Below, one piece after another: positions 29,981-39,542 of a stretch of DNA of 64,000 nucleotides. The first letter of the stretch is position 1; the number at the start of each line of letters is the position of its first letter. The stretch lies in assembly GCA_024407815.1 (NCBI GenBank), contig JAKSVS010000004.1:3352-67351 (forward strand), read 5' to 3'. The DNA comes from Mycoplasmoidaceae bacterium (GTDB lineage: Bacteria; Bacillota_I; Bacilli_A; Mycoplasmatales; Mycoplasmoidaceae). The translations under genes and the position numbers were made by a program. The notes beneath the pieces are model-generated. The model had not been told where the DNA came from. It saw only the letters and a program-made list of their open reading frames with translations, and did no database searches.

Positions 29981-32182
29981 ATGGACTTATCTAAATTAAA
30001 TGCAAATCAAAAAGAAGCAGTAACGACGATAGAAGGACCAGTACTTGTTATCGCTGGAGCTGGAACGGGAAAAACATCTGTGTTAACACACAGAATAGCT
30101 TATTTAATATCTGCCATTGGTGTCGATGCTAATAAAATTTTGGCTATAACCTTCACCAATAAAGCGGCCGAAGAGATGAAACAAAGAATCAATAAAATGA
30201 TTCCTAAATGTACTGCCCAATGAATTAGAACGTACCACTCTGCATGTTTAAAAATTCTTAAAGAAGATATTGGCGAACTTGGTCTTGGTTGAGATACTAG
30301 TTTTTCTATTATAGATGAGGATGACCAAGTTACTCTAGTTAAACAAATAATTAAGGACTTAAGTGCGCAAACAAAAGTTCAACCAAATAAGATTGCCAAA
30401 ATAATTGGCGAGATTAAGTTAGACGATATCAAGTTTTCTGATCATTCTTTGTACGATTTAGTAAGAATGTTTGAAGTTCCTGATGAAAAAGATGTTCTTG
30501 CAATTAAAAGTATTTACGAAACTTATCAAAGAAGATTACTAGCTGCTGACCAACTTGATTTTTCTGATTTAATAAATTTCGCACATCTTTTGTTAAAAAC
30601 AAAAGAAAAAATCAGACTTAAATGACAACGAGAATTTGACTACATTCTTGTTGATGAATTCCAAGATACTAATTTCAAGCAATTTGAAATAATTAAATTT
30701 TTGACTTCACCTCAAAATAATGTATTTGCTGTTGGCGACCCTAATCAAACAATTTACACATGAAGAGGTGCATACCCAGAAATATTTGATGATTTTGTTG
30801 AACATTTCAAAGGCACCAAGACAATTAACTTGTTTTTGAACTATCGTTCAGCACCTAGTATTCTTACTGGTGCAAATCATTTAATCGATAACAACAGAAA
30901 CAATTTTAAAAATGAACTTCAACCGGTTAATCAAACAGTTACTGATGTTAACGTTTTTGTTGGCGCTTATAAAGATGATGAAGCAAACTTTGTTTGCTCC
31001 ACTATTAATAGCTTTGTTAAGCAGGGTAAGAAATACAATGATATTCTTGTTCTTTATCGAGCCAACTATTGCTCTAAGTTAATTGAAGAAAAATTGATTC
31101 AAAACAAAATTCCTTATATCATTTTTGGATCAGTAAATTTCTATGCTAGAAAAGAAATCAAAGATTTGGTCTCTTATTTAAAAATGGTATTTAGACCAGA
31201 TGATATAGCAGCTATTAGAATAATTAATGTTCCAAGAAGAGCTATTGGTATTGATTCAATTAATAACATTTCCGCATGAGCTTCAAAACATCAAATGACA
31301 TTTGTAAATGCTTTATATCAAATTGAGGAAGTTGATACAATTTCTGATGCAACAAAAAACAAAGTTAGAAACTTTGTTGAATTAATTTCATCTTTAAGAA
31401 CAAAGATTGAACAAACCGGTTTTGCTAGTGCCATTCCAATAATATTAAAAGAAATCAAATACATTGAGTATCTTGAGGCTACCGAAACAGAGGTTGAGGA
31501 TAGAAGAGAAAATATTGATGCACTATCCGCAGCAATTCTTGAGTTCTTTAGAAATAATCCAAAAGCAACAATCATTGATTACATCAATGAAATTAATTTG
31601 TATACAGCAGCAGAGAAAACAAGAATTGATAATTCTCATGCCGTTCATTTAATGACTGTTCACATGGCTAAAGGTAAAGAGTATGACACTGTTTTCATTT
31701 ACGATTTCAACGAAGGAGTAATTCCAAGTCCAAATTCATTATTAGATACTGGCGGTTTAGAAGAAGAGCGAAGAATCGCTTATGTTGCTATGACAAGAGC
31801 AATTAATAATCTAATAATAACTTGCACTAGAGATACAAGTTATGGTATTGGTCGATACCGCACTTATGCACCAAGTAGGTTCTTGAAAGAGATCAAATCA
31901 TATAAAAATGCTTATAGAGATACCAAACAAGTATCAGATAAAGATTTAGATTGATATGATTCAAGAAAAGACAAACAACCTTTTATTGAACCAATAGATC
32001 TTACTAAAGTCTATACAAACACGGAAGAGTTTAAAGTTGGTGATGTCATTGTTCATACTGTTTTTGGTTCAGGTGTTGTGACGGCAACAGACGGACAAAT
32101 GATTGAAGTTATATTTAAGAAACCACACGGAAAGAAGACAATTAAAGCGTCTCACAACGCTATTAAGAGAGTGGTTAGTTAG
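29981..32182 (+). CDS. pcrA: ATP-dependent DNA helicase PcrA/UvrD
   Basis: 733 residues, SF1A helicase. Motif [10 protein letters not shown], Walker [12 protein letters not shown] (residues ~25-35), motif Ia [17 protein letters not shown] (motif II), [12 protein letters not shown] (III), LNYRS (IV) and the late [13 protein letters not shown] and YVAMTRA (V, VI) are all present. Unwinds DNA in repair and rolling-circle replication. The C-terminal [14 protein letters not shown] is the RNAP-interacting Tudor-like domain of PcrA. Several TGA-Trp codons. Confidence 0.97.
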
Positions 32183-32184
32183 GT

Positions 32185-32190
32185 TATAAT
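32185..32190 (+). promoter_or_regulatory. -10 box of ymdB
   Basis: TATAAT six bases before the ymdB ATG, just after the pcrA stop; leaderless transcription is likely. Confidence 0.6.
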
Positions 32191-32196
32191 AAATAA

Positions 32197-32991
32197 ATGA
32201 AAATATTATTTATTGGTGATATTTTTGCAAAAGCAGGCAGATTAGCTGTCACAGAAAATTTGCAAAAAATTATCAAAAAAGAAAAAATTGATTTTACCAT
32301 CGCTAATGCCGAAAATGCTACGCATGGTCGAAGTTTAAGCCAAGATCATTACAACGACTTAATAGCTGCCGGCGTAGATTTAATTACGATGGGTAATCAT
32401 ACATGGGATACATCCGAAGTTTATGATGTTTTATCAAAGAACGATAAAATAATTAGACCATTGAATGTAGCACCTAAATCAAAAGAAGCAAAACATGGTT
32501 TTGGTTCCATTGTTTTTAATGCAAATAAGAGAAAGATAAGAGTCACTAATGTAATGTCAACTCAATGCTCCACACGAGCAACACTAACTAATCCATTTTT
32601 AGCGTTGGAAGAAATCATTAAGATTTCTAAACCAAATGAAATTCATATTGTTGACTTTCATGCCGAAACAACATCTGAAAAGAACGCGCTATTGATCGCT
32701 TATGCTGGAAAGGTTTCGGCAATATTAGGAACTCATACACATGTTCAAACTGCAGATGAGAAGATTTATAAAGGCACAGCCTTTATTACTGATGTTGGAA
32801 TGTGTGGAGCAAAAGAATCTATTATTGGTGCAAAACCCGATGAGATTGTTGCTATGTTTCAAAATAAACTTCCTCGTTTTCATCTTGAACCGGCTAAAGG
32901 AAAATATCAATTCAATTCGGTTATAATTGATTTTGACGACAAGACAAACAAACCAGTTAGTATTTGTCGTTACAACATTAATAATAATTAA
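32197..32991 (+). CDS. ymdB: YmdB-family metallophosphoesterase
   Basis: 264 residues. The metal-binding set is complete: GDIFAKAGR (residues 7-15), NAENATHG, MGNHTWD, DFHAE and GTHTHVQTAD. Family members hydrolyse 2',3'-cyclic nucleotides and influence RNA decay and biofilm state. No TGA codon. It stands alone after pcrA, a pairing also known in other mycoplasmas. The stop is followed almost directly by two tRNA genes. Confidence 0.93.
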   Translation: MKILFIGDIFAKAGRLAVTENLQKIIKKEKIDFTIANAENATHGRSLSQDHYNDLIAAGVDLITMGNHTWDTSEVYDVLSKNDKIIRPLNVAPKSKEAKHGFGSIVFNANKRKIRVTNVMSTQCSTRATLTNPFLALEEIIKISKPNEIHIVDFHAETTSEKNALLIAYAGKVSAILGTHTHVQTADEKIYKGTAFITDVGMCGAKESIIGAKPDEIVAMFQNKLPRFHLEPAKGKYQFNSVIIDFDDKTNKPVSICRYNINNN

Positions 32992-33002
32992 TGTTATATT
33001 AC

Positions 33003-33078
33003 TGCCCGTTAGTGGAGCGATTAACACGTCACACTCTCAATGTGAAGATCATGGGTTTAAATCCCATACGGGTAACCA
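33003..33078 (+). tRNA. tRNA-Glu (anticodon CTC)
   Basis: Cloverleaf with acceptor arms TGCCCGT/ACGGGTA, discriminator A and encoded CCA. The anticodon stem TCACA/TGTGA encloses CTCTCAA, giving CTC (reads GAG only). The D-arm is of the Glu type. The D loop has GA where GG is usual and the T loop is TTTAAAT, so the usual G19-C56 elbow pair appears replaced by A19-U56. A dedicated CUC Glu tRNA is rare in small mollicute tRNA sets. Confidence 0.82.
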
Positions 33079-33079
33079 T

Positions 33080-33153
33080 AGGGATTTAGTTCAATGGTAG
33101 AACAGAAGTCTCCAAAACTTTTGATGTGAGTTCGATTCTTACAATCCCTGCCA
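33080..33153 (+). tRNA. tRNA-Trp (anticodon CCA)
   Basis: One base after tRNA-Glu. Acceptor AGGGATT/AATCCCT, discriminator G, CCA encoded. The anticodon stem GAAGT/ACTTT holds CTCCAAA, so the anticodon is CCA and reads UGG only. A separate UCA tRNA must exist outside the window for the abundant UGA codons. Confidence 0.9.
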
Positions 33154-33164
33154 TTAATAAAAAG

Positions 33165-33187
33165 AGAATGACTGAGTCATTCTTTTT
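33165..33187. terminator. Bidirectional terminator, tRNA pair / dnaI
   Basis: AGAATGA / TCATTCT with a 5-base loop and flanking A- and T-tracts. It terminates the plus-strand tRNAs; the dnaI stop abuts it. Confidence 0.8.
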
Positions 33188-34067
33188 ATTTTTTATTTAA
33201 TCGTTTACTTTTGCCTTCGTAACAATATTCAGTATTATTTACGAGCATTGCTAGTCGGTCGATCAATCTAGATATCATAATATCTTTTGTTTCAGCGTCA
33301 AGATATCCTTCTTTACTAGTTAGATTCTTCTTAAGCACATGAACAAGCTTAGTCATTTTTAAATTAGAAACAACGATTACTGGTTTTTCTTGTTCACAAC
33401 GATAATTAAGAATTATCAATAAGAAATTTAGGTAGAATCAAGCGTTTGTATATTCTGCACCAAAATCATCTAGAACTAGAATATCTGCAAAGCAGCAACT
33501 ATCAATCAATTTTTTGTTACTTAAGTTATCTAATGAAAAATTATCTTTCATTTGTCTAACTGCTTCAGGAAGGAACAAGTAAGCAACAGTACGATTATTT
33601 TTCATAATCATATCATTACAGTAACTAATTATTTTGTATGTTTTACCAACACCGACAGGTCCTTGTAAACAAAAACCAATGATTTCATCATTCTTAATTG
33701 AATTCTTAAGGATTTGGTTAAACTTTTCTTCTCTAACATCAGTTATAGGAATATCTGGTTTTTTAGAAAGAGTTAAGCCTAATTTAGATGAGCTAAATTG
33801 TCTAACTAGGTAATTTTCTTGTAATCTCTTTTTACTACAAGAACGCGACTTGATTACTATTTTTCCAGTGTCCTGGTCTCTAACTAGGCACATATGAATA
33901 AAAGAGCTATTTGTACATTGATCAGATGGCAAAGCAAGACAAGCTAAATCATCAATATAGATTTTTTCAGCCATATCTCTATATTGTTTTCTCTCTTCTG
34001 GCGTAGCCTTTAGAGCTTTAAAAGGTTCATATTGATCAAATATGTCTTTTTCTGTCTTCTTTGCCAT
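33186..34067 (-). CDS. dnaI: Helicase loader, DnaI/DnaC family
   Basis: 293 residues, AAA+ ATPase that loads the replicative helicase. The N-terminal ~130 residues (including a CSKKRL segment) are the helicase-binding domain. Walker A is GPVGVGKTY near residue 145 and Walker B LVLDDFGAE near 200, with the sensor VVSNLKM. One TGA-Trp right after Walker B. It follows the dnaB-type loader gene by three bases. Confidence 0.92.
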
Positions 34068-34070
34068 ATT

Positions 34071-35204
34071 CTAGAATCCCTTATTAAAGTATTGACTCAC
34101 TTTATCTTCAATTTTACTTCGGTTGTCTTTGTTAGCGTTTCTTAAATGTGCGACAACTTGTTTAGCATTAGCTAAACCTAAACCGTTAACTGTAGCTGCA
34201 GCTTTACAGATGTACTTTTTGTTTAGTTGACCGTTTGTTTTATTCAAACTGAAATCAACTAGTGCATTAATTATTTCATCGTTAATGTGGAATTTAGATC
34301 TTAAGGTGTGAATCAATTGTTTTTCATCAGATGTTAAAGATCTTTTGAAAATAATTGATAAATATAATTCAGAGTTACACATAGTGTAATCTAAATAGAT
34401 CTTGTCTTCCATTTCTTTGTCTAAACCCGTTGTGAACAATCTAAAATCTCTATTTACTGATTGAATTGGAGCAACAACTTGCTTGTTTATTAGTTTGTTG
34501 AAGTTTTGTATTAATAGATTTGGATTAATTTTATTGAAACCGTCCATATCATTAATAGAATCGTAAATGATAAACTCAATATCTTTTAAAGAGATTTGGT
34601 ATTTATCGTAAACATCTTGAATAATACTTTTGCAATTATCGTCGATAATTAAAGGCAAAGAAGTTGTTTTTTGAATGTTTTCGTATAGCTTAGTAAAATC
34701 TAGTGTGTGAACTTTCTTTAGCTCTTCGCCATTAAATACTTGATCAAATGTTCTTGTAATTTCAATTGCATCAAGCAATTGTGATTCAGGAGCATTCTTG
34801 TATTCAAGATATTCAATGCCAGCTTGGTCAATCTTATTCATTAGTAATGTTTTAAGTTTAGGATTAGAAACGAACTCTTGATAAGATTTTGCTGGTTTAA
34901 CCACAAATATAAAGATGTTATCTTTATTATTGTTTGTTGAAATGTATGTAGATAGCAATCCGATAGCTTCTAGTCTATCTTTTGCAATAGATAATTCTTC
35001 GTTACTAACATTTAATTGCTTGCAAATATTGTTAGAACTAAAAGTCAAAGAGTTATCTTTGTTGTTCTCTGCCATATTTGACAAAGCAACGTAAAAACTT
35101 GTAGCAGTTTGGCCTACTACTGGAAGGTATAAATCATACAAGGCGTTAATGTTTAGCTTAAATTCGTTTACTTTTTTTACGGTAAAGAAAAAACTATTAA
35201 ACAT
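34071..35204 (-). CDS. dnaB: Replication initiation/membrane attachment protein DnaB (DnaB/DnaD family)
   Basis: 377 residues, no TGA codon. The N-terminal winged helix (FKLNINALYDLYLPVVGQTATSFY) and the C-terminal helical DnaD-like domain (residues ~270-340, ending in KAAATVNGLGLANAKQVVAHL) match the Firmicute co-loader DnaB rather than the helicase DnaC. It acts with DnaI at the origin. AGGA about ten bases upstream supports the ATG. A 67-base spacer separates it from coaE. Confidence 0.85.
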   Translation of the reverse strand: MFNSFFFTVKKVNEFKLNINALYDLYLPVVGQTATSFYVALSNMAENNKDNSLTFSSNNICKQLNVSNEELSIAKDRLEAIGLLSTYISTNNNKDNIFIFVVKPAKSYQEFVSNPKLKTLLMNKIDQAGIEYLEYKNAPESQLLDAIEITRTFDQVFNGEELKKVHTLDFTKLYENIQKTTSLPLIIDDNCKSIIQDVYDKYQISLKDIEFIIYDSINDMDGFNKINPNLLIQNFNKLINKQVVAPIQSVNRDFRLFTTGLDKEMEDKIYLDYTMCNSELYLSIIFKRSLTSDEKQLIHTLRSKFHINDEIINALVDFSLNKTNGQLNKKYICKAAATVNGLGLANAKQVVAHLRNANKDNRSKIEDKVSQYFNKGF

Positions 35205-35271
35205 TTGTATTCCGTATCCTTTCTTTAAGTAAATTTAGTAACGATTTAAGTAATCAATTTCTTAAATGTAA

Positions 35272-35895
35272 TTACATTATGATAAGTTGGTTAATATTCT
35301 TACAAATTTTTAAAATATTTTTTTTCAAATAAATTTTATTTTTAGAGTTATCTACAAAGATATCCACATTAATTTTGGATTTTCGATTTATTTTCTCTTC
35401 TATATGTAATATAGAGTTTTTTCTGTCACTTGACTTTTCCACAAAGAATGTGGGAATCTTTTTTAAGTAAGAAAATTTTTTGTTTTGATAATCTTTCTTC
35501 CAATTTGCTGATGAAAAAATCAAAATAATTTTATCGAATAAATTAGCAAAATCTTGTGGGTAAAATATGTATGTTGCTAGCTCAATATATCAGTCATATT
35601 TTTTGTTAAGTGATTTTATCTTGTTTGCGATGATAGGATTCATCAATTTATTTAGTTTTTCAAGTGCTTTTTTGTTTTTAAAGACTAAAGCACCAAGAGC
35701 TTTTCGATCAACTTCTTTGCTGTTGACATATTTTGTACCAAAATTACGCTTAATAGCGTTATATCCGGGTTTATTTTTCTTGTAAATAGCATGAACATAC
35801 TCGTCAGCTACAAATGTGTGGTAGTCAGCTTGTTTGATGTAAGACATAGCTGTTGATTTACCGCTGCAAGGTTGTCCAGTGACACAGATTTTCAT
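35272..35895 (-). CDS. coaE: Dephospho-CoA kinase
   Basis: 207 residues. P-loop GQPCSGKST at residues 7-15, the substrate VADEYVH strand and DRKALGALVF, the CoaE signature, are visible. It makes the last step of coenzyme A synthesis from ATP. The C-terminal half, after a TGA-Trp at residue 103, is weakly conserved and Lys/Asn-rich. A minus-strand TATAAT (35902-35907) is six bases from the ATG, suggesting a leaderless start. Confidence 0.9.
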
Positions 35896-35901
35896 AAATT
35901 A

Positions 35902-35907
35902 ATTATA
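35902..35907 (-). promoter_or_regulatory. -10 box of coaE
   Basis: TATAAT on the minus strand, six bases before the coaE ATG, no Shine-Dalgarno. Confidence 0.55.
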
Positions 35908-36003
35908 AATAATTAATTGGCTGTATAGCGAAATTCGAGTAATAAATATAAACCTGTTTTATGTTCAATATTTAATAGATTAAATATAAAATGCATATTT
36001 TTT

Positions 36004-36009
36004 TATAAT
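36004..36009 (+). promoter_or_regulatory. -10 box of the amino-acid permease
   Basis: TATAAT 51 bases before the ATG at 36061. The leader holds no evident Shine-Dalgarno. The 36010-36060 stretch contains nothing else recognisable. Confidence 0.45.
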
Positions 36010-36060
36010 ATGTAAATGTAAATGCAAAATATTTTGCTTGAACTACGTTGAAAATAAATT

Positions 36061-37712
36061 ATGGCAACAACTTCGGTTTCTAAAAAAACTGCTGGAAAAA
36101 ATAGGTCTAATAGGTTCTATTAGCATAATTATTGCTGCTGTTATGGGTGTAGGCATATTTTTTAAAAACGGTTCTGTCTTTAAAAATAATGGCAATAACC
36201 CTTGAGGTGTTTTATTAAGCTGAGTAATAACAATAATTATTGCTCTATTTACTGCTTTTAGTTTTTCAGAGATTGTAACAGCTAAGGGTTTAAAAAATCC
36301 TGATGCTGGTTTGGCTGGCTGGTCAGAAAAAATGGTTGGTTATAATTTTGGCCGACATGTTTCGCTAACACAATCAACATTTTATTTTCCTGCTAAATAT
36401 GTTGCTATGGCAACATTTGCTGCTATAGCTATTTTTCAAGTATTCTTTTCAGCGTTTCCAGGTGGGAAAGATCCTTTCGCACAAGAATTCGACGCTAGTT
36501 TATTAGGAATTCCATCACAATATACAACATTACTAGTAATGTCTGTTGCTGTTGCTCTAATCGTCATATTTATGGCCGCAAATTATTTTTCTAATAAGTT
36601 TGGAGCGGTTGTTGCTAGAGGCGCAACATTCATCAAACTTATTCCAATTTTCATGATTATGTTTATTGGTTTAATTGTTGGTATTCTAATTGGAAAGGGT
36701 ATGTGACAAGGCCAATATGTTACCAACGTAACAACCGAATCATGACAAGCACAATATGATAATGTTGGTCCGTTTGACATCACGGGAGTATTTAAATCAA
36801 TTCCTGCAATATTATTTGCGTTTGATTCTTTCCTAGTTATTGGAAATGTTTCTAAGAGAGTTGATGACCCTCAAAAAACTGTTCCCCTATTAATTGTTAT
36901 ATCAATGATTATTGCTGCTTCATTACAAGCACTAATAACTATTGCTTGTATAACAATTGGAACAGGTAACCCATATACATTATTAAAGGTTGCTATTCTT
37001 GACCACTGTGGAAGTCAAGCTGGTTACATAGTGTGTGTTTGTATACTTTCGGTATCTATTGTTACTGCCACACTAGGAGTTATCAACTCCTACTCAATGG
37101 CTGGAACAAGAGCAACTCAGGCTCTTGTTGATGAAAAAACAATTTTTGGTTATAAGTGAGCACAAAAAAATTTCTGCAAAACACAATAGCAATTTAGGTG
37201 GATTATTAATTTATTCAATTTTCATTGCTTTAATTTTTGTAGCTGTAGCTATTCCTTCTTGTATTTTAAATACAAGCAATATATATGATGGATTCAGCAC
37301 ATTAGCAGTATTATTTTACTTTGGTGTTTATGGAACAACAGTTTTAGGCGGATTGATTAATCGTAAAACAAACAAAGTGCAAGTTAACAAAGTTAAATTC
37401 TTTGTTCCGTTTGGAATCGTTGCTGTAATAGGATGCTATTTTGCATTTGCATATTGTGTGTTATGACAATTTAGCACACAGGTAATTCTTAATTCAACTG
37501 GCACCGATGCTAACTCGTTTGGTTTCGTAATGGTTAGAGAGGGAAATAGTTTTGTCAATTGACAAGTCTCTTTGGTTTTCTGATCTGCCGCTATATTCTT
37601 TTTAGGATACCCATTCTTAAATGATTTACTTATTAAATTAACTTACAAAGATTACAAACAAGCTTTAATTTGGCAAAGAAACAAGACAACACTTAGGATA
37701 GAAAAAATTTAA
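36061..37712 (+). CDS. APC-superfamily amino-acid permease, frameshifted at two A7 runs
   Basis: About 550 codons. GLIGSISIIIAAVMGVGIFF near the N-terminus is the first APC helix, and some 12 membrane segments follow, with DSFLVIGNVSKRVDDPQKTVP in the middle. The natural start MATTSVSKK is separated from LLEKIGLIGS by an A7 run (36082-36088) that carries one base too many; a TTG at 36038 would avoid that shift. A second A7 run (37164-37170) puts a TAG at 37187; removing one A restores AQKISAKHNSNLGG and the last four helices. Many TGA-Trp codons. Pseudogene, slippage-rescued gene or assembly error are all possible. Confidence 0.8.
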
Positions 37713-37723
37713 TATTACAAACA

Positions 37724-37749
37724 AAAAAAATAGCTTTAGCTATTTTTTT
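37724..37749. terminator. Bidirectional terminator, permease / chorismate-mutase-like gene
   Basis: AAAAAAATAGC / GCTATTTTTTT with a 4-base loop. The minus-strand gene's stop codon (37736-37738) lies within the loop region. Confidence 0.85.
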
Positions 37750-38008
37750 TGTCTCTTTGCATGTTCTTGCTAGCGTTTAAGAAACCTTCAAGAACAAAGT
37801 GATAATATTTCTTATATTTTTTATTTTTAATTTTTTTAAGATTTGCTGCAAGCATTTTCTTTTCGCGGTTCTTGTCAGCAACAGCAACATCGTTATTAGC
37901 TTTGTATTTTGAAACTAAACTGATAACGTTCATTCTTTTCTCAAATAATTTAATTATTTGCTCATCGATTAAATCGATTTGTTTTCTATATTGTTGTAAT
38001 TTGTTCAT
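37736..38008 (-). CDS. Chorismate mutase type II (AroQ)-like domain protein
   Basis: 90 residues, all-helical. LQQYRKQIDLIDEQIIKLFEKRMNVI (residues 4-29) and VSKYKAN follow the AroQ pattern: the R..ID..D..I..L..R first helix and the downstream Lys that contact the substrate. Stand-alone AroQ domains of this size are usual. AGGTGG five bases before the ATG at 38008 fixes the start; it lies nine bases after the transporter gene and is probably cotranscribed. A shikimate pathway is not expected in a mycoplasma, so the substrate is open. Confidence 0.65.
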   Translation of the reverse strand: MNKLQQYRKQIDLIDEQIIKLFEKRMNVISLVSKYKANNDVAVADKNREKKMLAANLKKIKNKKYKKYYHFVLEGFLNASKNMQRDKKNS

Positions 38009-38017
38009 ATATACCAC

Positions 38018-39502
38018 CTATTTGAAAATTGCCATAGCAATTGGATAACCAACTAAAAGCGCAGCAATAGCGCTATAACCAGCAGTCATCATTCCAAAAC
38101 CTAATGCTTGCTTTGAATTGACATAGCCGCTATCGACCATTAGAGCTGTGTTAGGATGAGCCGGAGGAGTAGCAAATGCAAAGCCTGACAAACAACCTAA
38201 AACACATACAACCGCTGTAATATTAAGACTAGGAACGCTTGGCAAGATTAGAGCAGAAAGAGCACCAACTAATGATGCTGTTACTAAATTTGAAGAAAAA
38301 TTTGTTTCAACTAATGTTCAAACAACAAGGACAATTAGCAAGGCAATACCAGGGAAATGAGAGAATCCTTTTTCAAATGCTGATTGTAAAAAGTCAAATA
38401 GTCCGGTTGGTTTAAATGCACCGCCAAGAGCTAATGCTGCAGCGCAAACTAGCAAACTAGACCATGGAATATTTTTCTTGAACGCTTCAGTTATGTCAAG
38501 AATAGGTTTATTCTTAAATTGAATAATAGCCAAAATTGTACAACCAATCATTGGAGGAATCGCGATTCCGAGCGTGTTATGCATAATATCATAGAATGAT
38601 GGGGCTGCAGTTTCTAATAGTTCCGGTAAAACTCACAAAATAATCACTATTGAAAATACAATTATTGAAATGATTTCTTGTGCATCCATTGCTGGCATAG
38701 ATTTTTTGATAGAACTAATATTAACGTCTGTTAAACATACGACATCTTGTTTCTTAATAATTAGCAAAAATGTTCCGATCATTATGCCAAATGCAACTAA
38801 TCCAAGCGGTATAGCAAATGCACAATACTTCAATATAGAGAAATTGAGCTCGTATTTCAGAATTTTTTCTGCGGCGCTAATAGCACTAGTACAGAATACG
38901 TGAGCAATTGGTGTCATACCCGAACTAATCGCTATTGTAAAACACATACATAACATCATGTATTTTCCAAGTTTATCACCCTTTTTAACTTTAGCCAGAA
39001 AGAATATTTCGTTCAATATTGGTAGCATAATAGCGAACAAAACTGTTGGAGATGTAAAGCAACCAATAACTAAAACACCTAGCATGAAAAGGAAGAAGAA
39101 CAAACGTCCATTTGTTCTAGCTAGTTTGTTATTAACAAAAGCAATAGCTATTCTCTTGAAGATTGGAGTTTGAATTAATGCAAACATTAAAACAAAAGTA
39201 AACAACAAGAAAACTCAAGTTTGGTCACCAAAAGAACTAGCTAGGATACTACCAAAGTTTCAACCAGCACTTGTTTCAGTAGCAGGGAAAGATAAGAAGC
39301 CTAAAGCAACAAAACACAACAAACTTGGTCAGACAAGGCCAAAAAGCATTCATAGAATCATTGTTCCAACAAAAACAAAAATTAAACCAAGAGGTTGTCA
39401 GCCAATTCCTTGGATGGGAATAAACCTTCCTAAGAACATAAAAGCTATAACAATACCAATAATGATATATGAAGCTATTTTGTTGTCTTTAATTTTTTTC
39501 AT
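38018..39502 (-). CDS. DASS (SLC13)-family anion/dicarboxylate symporter
   Basis: 494 residues, about 11-12 membrane segments. Two inverted-repeat signature regions are visible: SSGMTPIAHVF near residue 195 and FATPPAHPNTALMVDSGYV near residue 435, matching the Na+- and carboxylate-binding loops of SLC13 carriers. It probably imports di- or tricarboxylates. Many TGA-Trp codons near the N-terminus. A TATAAT six bases before the ATG suggests a leaderless message. It diverges from an MFS transporter. Confidence 0.82.
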
Positions 39503-39508
39503 AAAAAA

Positions 39509-39533
39509 ATTATAGATTATTTTCTTTTATAAT
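39509..39533. promoter_or_regulatory. Divergent promoters, DASS transporter / MFS transporter
   Basis: Minus-strand TATAAT (39509-39514) is six bases from the DASS ATG; plus-strand TATAAT (39528-39533) is nine bases from the MFS ATG. Neither has a Shine-Dalgarno. Confidence 0.55.
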
Positions 39534-39542
39534 TAATTTTAT

